A stretch of DNA of 8,661 nt, taken from assembly GCA_028274885.1 (NCBI GenBank), contig JAQCMX010000169.1:1-8661 (forward strand), given 5' to 3'. The notes under the pieces are model-generated. The model searched no databases, was not told where the DNA came from, and saw nothing but the letters and a program-made list of their open reading frames with translations. Source of the DNA: Haloarculaceae archaeon (GTDB lineage Archaea > Halobacteriota > Halobacteria > Halobacteriales > Haloarculaceae). Position numbers and translations under genes: made by a program. The stretch's first letter is position 1; every line of letters starts with the position of its first letter. Of this stretch, positions 5,097 through 8,661 are shown in pieces.

Positions 5097-7097
5097 ATGG
5101 AAGGAAACAAAGCACTGATTATCGGGTACGTGACCCTGGTTGTAGTGGGGCTGGTCGTGCTGGGGGTTGCACTTGGCGGCGTCGGATCGGACACGCCGGG
5201 TGACACGAGCGCGGATGAACTCGTCGAACAGACGCCGCTGACAGCCGAAAACGCTGATATCCAGCAGTTCGATTCCGACGAGGCGTTCTACGACTACGTC
5301 AGTGCGGGGCAGGGGACAAACCGGATGACAGGAGGCGTCACGACGGCGGAAAGACAGACCAGTGGTGACGAGGTGGCAGTAGAGGATGGCGGGGGAGATG
5401 GGGCAGAGGTATCAACGCAGGACAGTGATCGGGAGATCGCTGACGGTCCCGACCGTATCGCGGAGTCGAACGTGCAGGTCGCGGAACTGGACGAACCCGA
5501 CATCGTCAAGACGGATGGCGAGCGGTTCTACTACGCCCCCCGGGAAGGTGGAGCAGTAACCCCCCGCCTGGTTCGAGAGGAGGGCCACAACCGGAAACAA
5601 AGCGAGCCAGGGATCCACGTCGTTGACGCCAGCGAGCCGGGAGACCCGGGACAGATTGGGCGTATCGACGCCAGCGGAGAGATGCTCCAGACGGGCGACC
5701 GGCTGGTCGTCTTCGAGAAAGCGGAGGGTCGCATCGTCGGTTACAACGTGACCGACCCCGAGAATCCAGCCCAGACCTGGGAGCAGCCACTCGAGGCCCA
5801 GCTCGTGACGGCCCGGGAGACCGGCGGACAACTATACGTCGTGACCGAGACGCAAGTGGGCCTGGGGACGGAGTGTCCGCTCGAGCCAATGGGCAACGAC
5901 GCCGCAATCGACTGTGGTGACGTGTACGCGCCACGCACACAGGCCTCGGTCGACGGGACCTACACCGCGTTCAGTATCGACGCCGAGTCCGGGGAAATCG
6001 AGGATTCGGTCAGCTTCGTCGGGACAGGTGGCGACACGGTCGTGTACATGTCGCCCTCGTCACTGTATATCACCTACACCACGGGTGCGAGCGAGACGGA
6101 CATGCTCACTGAGTACATTTCCAGCTCGGAAGTCGTCCCGGACCGGGTCACGGAACGCGTTCGCGAAATTCAGTCCTACGATATTTCCGAGCGGTCCAAA
6201 GCACGTGAAATAGGTGCCACGATGCAAGCGTGGCTGCGTTCGCTACCCGACCAACAGCGTCAGGATATCAACCAGGAACTGTCTGCGGAATTCGATGCCT
6301 ACGTGGCGGAGCGACAGACGGAACTCACCCAGACAAGCGTTGTCCGCGTGGACGTCACGGACCGGACCCTGGAGGTGGCAGCGACCGGAACCGTCCCAGG
6401 CGAGCCCCTGAACCAGTTTGCCCTGAGTGAACACGAGGGTACGCTACGTGTGACGACGACGATTCCGCCTGCGGGTTCCGCAGAGAGTGTGAACAACCTC
6501 TATGTCCTCGACAGCGAGAGCCTCGAGCGTCAGGACGAGATCACGGGTATGGGTAAAGGACAGCGTGTCTATGCAGTTCGGTACGTCGACGACACCGCCT
6601 ACGTCGTAACCTTCCGCCAGGTCGATCCGTTCTACGTCATCGACTTCGAGGATCCCCGGGACCCCGAGTTGCTTGGTGATCTGAAACTGCCTGGCTTCTC
6701 GTCGTACCTGCATCCCGCCGACGACAACCACGTCATCGGCATCGGACAGGAGGACCGGCAGGTGAAAGCGACGCTGTACGACGTGACCGACCCGACCGAT
6801 CCGGTGGTCGGTGACGACCTCGTGCTGCCCGAGCGCTTCTCCGCGGTCGAGCAGTCCCATCACGCGTTCCTCATCGACCGCCGCCACGAGGTGTTTTTCC
6901 TGCCAGCTCAGGACCGCGGTCTGGTTGTCGATTACAGCGGTGGTGAACTCGAGGTTGTGGCATCAGTGGCTGCCGAAGGAACTGTCGAGCGTGCACGCTA
7001 CGTTGACGATTACCTCTACGTCTTTGCCGGAGACGAGGTGATCGTCCTGGACCAGACAAACTGGAAGCGCACGACGACCCTGGAACTGGAGGGGTAA
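5097..7097 (+). CDS. Membrane-anchored secreted beta-propeller protein (COG4880-like)
   Basis: A 666-residue protein. Residues 6-29 (KALIIGYVTLVVVGLVVLGV region) form a signal anchor. Residues 30 to about 120 are a Gly/Asp/Glu/Thr-rich linker, and the rest looks like a large propeller. The hallmark VAELDEPDIVKTDGERFYY at about 129-146 matches the opening of the secreted beta-propeller family (Pfam Beta_propel, COG4880, from memory). Blade-like repeats share D-x-x-[DE]-P-x-[DN]-P turns: DASEPGDP near 177, NVTDPENP near 217, DFEDPRDP near 516 and DVTDPTDP near 562. RYVDD-x-x-YV occurs near 495 and 634. A helical, charged insert of about 65 residues (near 346-411) interrupts the blades. The only two cysteines, near 260 and 273, could form a disulfide, which fits an outside location. 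An in-frame GTG 24 bases upstream is rejected on promoter grounds. The function of the family is unknown; surface binding or scaffolding is a guess. Confidence 0.88.
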   Translation: MEGNKALIIGYVTLVVVGLVVLGVALGGVGSDTPGDTSADELVEQTPLTAENADIQQFDSDEAFYDYVSAGQGTNRMTGGVTTAERQTSGDEVAVEDGGGDGAEVSTQDSDREIADGPDRIAESNVQVAELDEPDIVKTDGERFYYAPREGGAVTPRLVREEGHNRKQSEPGIHVVDASEPGDPGQIGRIDASGEMLQTGDRLVVFEKAEGRIVGYNVTDPENPAQTWEQPLEAQLVTARETGGQLYVVTETQVGLGTECPLEPMGNDAAIDCGDVYAPRTQASVDGTYTAFSIDAESGEIEDSVSFVGTGGDTVVYMSPSSLYITYTTGASETDMLTEYISSSEVVPDRVTERVREIQSYDISERSKAREIGATMQAWLRSLPDQQRQDINQELSAEFDAYVAERQTELTQTSVVRVDVTDRTLEVAATGTVPGEPLNQFALSEHEGTLRVTTTIPPAGSAESVNNLYVLDSESLERQDEITGMGKGQRVYAVRYVDDTAYVVTFRQVDPFYVIDFEDPRDPELLGDLKLPGFSSYLHPADDNHVIGIGQEDRQVKATLYDVTDPTDPVVGDDLVLPERFSAVEQSHHAFLIDRRHEVFFLPAQDRGLVVDYSGGELEVVASVAAEGTVERARYVDDYLYVFAGDEVIVLDQTNWKRTTTLELEG

Positions 7098-7115
7098 AAA
7101 CAGCGACCGCGCGGC

Positions 7116-7125
7116 CCGGTACCGG
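7116..7125. repeat. 10-base palindrome downstream of the propeller gene
   Basis: CCGGTACCGG is self-complementary and lies 18 bases past the propeller stop codon, just before the hairpin at 7130-7144. In GC-rich DNA a 10-base palindrome may be chance. Taken with the hairpin, it could be part of a 3' end or a regulatory site for the next gene. Confidence 0.3.
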
Positions 7126-7129
7126 CTGG

Positions 7130-7144
7130 CGACACTCGGTGTCG
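7130..7144 (+). terminator. Short perfect hairpin between propeller and DUF2150-like genes
   Basis: CGACAC-TCG-GTGTCG forms a perfect 6-base-pair stem with a 3-base loop, 32 bases after the propeller stop and 34 bases before the next start. There is no T-run after it, so a classical terminator is not shown. It might instead be an operator, or stabilise the 3' end. The symmetry is seen; the role is a guess. Confidence 0.3.
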
Positions 7145-7178
7145 AAAGGACTATCCGGGGAGACACGTACCGATTTAC

Positions 7179-7763
7179 ATGAGCAACCCCCCCGGGGAGT
7201 ATTACACCGCAGAACGCTGGCAAAACTGGATCGATCGGCTCCGCGACGAGGAAATCGATCCCGAAGAGGAAGACTCAGCACGACTACTCCTGAATCTACA
7301 GGACGATACTGCAATCGCTGTCGCGAAGATCATCACCGATTACGACGAGGGAGAACTCGACGAGGAGCGCGCCCGCGACGAACTCACGGATATTCAGGAG
7401 GTCGTGCTCTCGGACGTGGCGTTCGACGACGAGGAGAAGTCAATGCTCATCGAGGGCGTCCAGACATCACTGATGTGTGTCTTTTACGCCGCCGAGGAGT
7501 ACGTTGTAGACGGTCCGGCAGACGAGGGGATCATCAGGGAGTACATCACCGCTGCGGCCGACGCGGAAGCCGAGGACGACGCCGACGCTGCGCTGGGGTA
7601 CTGTGTGCAGGCTGGCACACTCGTCCTTGCCGGCGAACAGATGGACATCGGACTGACTGATGATCTTGACTTCGGACTCGTCGCCGAGTGGGTAAACGGG
7701 CTTGACAGCCTCCAGACTGCAATGCAAGACCCCGAGGTTGTCGAGGAAGAGAAGCCGGACTGA
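7179..7763 (+). CDS. Acidic cytoplasmic protein, DUF2150-like
   Basis: A 194-residue, very acidic, mostly helical protein without membrane segments or signal. It resembles, from memory, the archaeal DUF2150 family of unknown function: the opening EYYTAERWQNWIDRLRDEEI, then SARLLLNLQDDTAIAVAKII (34-52), and the core MLIEGVQTSLMCVFYAAEEY (89-108). A low-complexity AADAEAEDDADAA stretch (126-138) precedes a second helical block GYCVQAGTLVLAGEQMDI (140-157). The acidic tail is EEEKPD. The conserved-looking cysteines Cys100 and Cys142 lie in hydrophobic helices, not in a metal-binding pattern. The ATG at 7179 is the first in frame and is followed directly by the family-like N-terminus. No strong TATA box is seen; ctatcc at about 7151-7156 is at a fitting distance but weak. 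No function can be given. Confidence 0.85.
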   Translation: MSNPPGEYYTAERWQNWIDRLRDEEIDPEEEDSARLLLNLQDDTAIAVAKIITDYDEGELDEERARDELTDIQEVVLSDVAFDDEEKSMLIEGVQTSLMCVFYAAEEYVVDGPADEGIIREYITAAADAEAEDDADAALGYCVQAGTLVLAGEQMDIGLTDDLDFGLVAEWVNGLDSLQTAMQDPEVVEEEKPD

Positions 7764-7779
7764 CCCGCAGACAGGCAGG

Positions 7780-7787
7780 TTTTTACT
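7780..7787 (+). promoter_or_regulatory. TATA-like box for the pilin-like gene
   Basis: TTTTTACT lies 22 bases before ATG 7810, inside the 46-base gap after the DUF2150-like stop. Position and T/A content fit a haloarchaeal promoter giving a very short leader. The T5 run could also serve as terminator for the preceding gene. An AGGT just before the ATG is too close for a good ribosome site. Confidence 0.45.
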
Positions 7788-7809
7788 CCGCAGTACGCAA
7801 GCATAGGTA

Positions 7810-8661
7810 ATGGACCTCCGGTTCGATACCCGATCACAGTCGGTACAGATCGGGGCAGTGCTTCTTTTTGGGATTCTCGTCGTGTTGTTTTCGGTCTACC
7901 AGGGCTTTGTCGTTCCGGGCCAGAACCAGGAGATTGAGTTCAATCATCAACAGGATGTCGAACGGGATATGATCGACCTGCGAAGTGCGGTCCTCGAGGC
8001 CAAGACTACCGGAACGGACCAGTTTAGCACGGTCCAGCTGGGAACCGAGTACCCGAGTCGCACCATCGCCCGGAACCCACCGGACCCGGGCGGGACCTTG
8101 CGGACGACTGACAACAAGACAGTTCAGGTCGACGCCGGTGGGGATTCGCTGCGTGATATCTTTCCCGATATCTTCACCGAGGCGAACAGGTTCATCGAGT
8201 ACGAGCCGGACTACGCGGAGTTTACAGACGCTTCGACGATCCGCTACGAGAACACCGTCGTGTACAAGGATTTCGGGGAGCAAAACATCGTGCGGTCGGA
8301 GCAGCGACTGCTCCGCAACAGTACCGTGAGTCTCGTGCCACTCCAGCAGGAACTTCGGGCGAGTGGGCGACAGACGGTGTCAGTCGAACCGATCCCGGGA
8401 CAACTCGTCAGTGACACGGTCGACGGTCCAGAGATAACGCTGGCGACGGAACTGACCGAGGAAAACTGGGAGGTCCTCCTCGCGGACGAAATCCGGCGGG
8501 ATAGTACCCTCAACACCAGTGATGTCACTGTCGCGAACGGCAACCTCACGCTCACGCTCACCGGCACCTACACACTCGAGTACGCACCGGTGGGAATAAA
8601 CGAGGCACCCGCGGGCGGGCAACGCGTTCAGGAGGAACAGGCAGGCTCGGGTTCCGGTTCG
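7810..8661 (+). CDS. Secreted or pilin-like surface protein, 3' end cut off by window edge
   Basis: The frame is open from ATG 7810 to the right edge (284 residues, no stop). Residues 12-36 (VQIGAVLLFGILVVLFSVYQ region) form one hydrophobic segment right after TRSQS. This resembles archaeal type IV pilin-like N-termini, where a prepilin peptidase cuts after a basic residue plus a small residue (here Arg8-Ser9). Next comes a polar stretch GQNQEIEFNHQQDVERDMID, then a beta-rich, Thr/Ser/Asp/Glu-rich region. Four N-glycosylation sequons are visible (Asn102, Asn170, Asn235, Asn245), which fits an external location. The visible part ends in a Gln/Glu, then Gly/Ser-rich linker (QEEQAGSGSGS), suggesting another domain beyond the edge. 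The start is supported by the T/A-rich box upstream. I believe this N-terminal pattern is common in haloarchaeal surface proteins, but I cannot name a family. Confidence 0.8.
   Translation, partial: MDLRFDTRSQSVQIGAVLLFGILVVLFSVYQGFVVPGQNQEIEFNHQQDVERDMIDLRSAVLEAKTTGTDQFSTVQLGTEYPSRTIARNPPDPGGTLRTTDNKTVQVDAGGDSLRDIFPDIFTEANRFIEYEPDYAEFTDASTIRYENTVVYKDFGEQNIVRSEQRLLRNSTVSLVPLQQELRASGRQTVSVEPIPGQLVSDTVDGPEITLATELTEENWEVLLADEIRRDSTLNTSDVTVANGNLTLTLTGTYTLEYAPVGINEAPAGGQRVQEEQAGSGSGS

Noticed and set aside
1..8661. Mobile elements, defence genes, CRISPR, tRNA or rRNA
   Set aside because: I looked for spaced direct repeats, terminal inverted repeats, transposase or integrase motifs and tRNA-like folds and saw none; the genes are metabolic, regulatory or surface-related.

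Overview
The window reads as ordinary haloarchaeal chromosome. It is GC-rich, and its proteins are very acidic (Asp/Glu-rich, Lys-poor) as expected for a salt-in cytoplasm. Several genes have a TATA-like box about 22-30 bases before the start codon, which is the pattern of leaderless haloarchaeal transcripts. I see no tRNA, rRNA, CRISPR array, insertion sequence, integrase or attachment site. Every intergenic gap is shorter than about 160 bases.

Layout: (1) complement <1-1079 is the N-terminal 359 residues of a mevalonate-pathway HMG-CoA synthase that runs off the left edge. (2) complement 1192-2241 is carA, the glutamine amidotransferase subunit of carbamoyl-phosphate synthetase. (3) 2344-2757 (+) is an Lrp/AsnC-type regulator divergent from carA; the 102-base gap between them holds a perfect 13-base palindrome. 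(4) 2851-3417 (+) is a type 1 isopentenyl-diphosphate isomerase-like Nudix protein whose catalytic cysteine position is alanine. (5) complement 3527-3949 is a small protein with two membrane segments, convergent with the isomerase. (6) 4108-4947 (+) is a TatD-like TIM-barrel metal-dependent hydrolase with Lys at the usual bridging-Glu position. (7) 5097-7097 (+) is a membrane-anchored beta-propeller protein that probably faces outside. (8) 7179-7763 (+) is a small acidic cytoplasmic protein resembling the archaeal DUF2150 family. (9) 7810->8661 (+) is the start of a secreted or pilin-like protein that runs off the right edge.

How the genes relate: HMG-CoA synthase and the isomerase-like protein both belong to isoprenoid (archaeal lipid) synthesis and lie within 2 kb of each other, but they are not in one operon. 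carA and the Lrp-type regulator form a plausible regulator-target pair for pyrimidine/arginine precursor supply. The right half is a row of same-strand genes that each appear to have their own promoter, several with cell-surface character.

I did not find a convincing new multi-gene system. The best leads are two enzyme-like proteins with a changed key residue (isomerase Cys to Ala, TatD-like Glu to Lys), the carA/Lrp palindrome, and the architecture of the propeller protein. Family assignments come from recognising motifs by eye; no database search was run.
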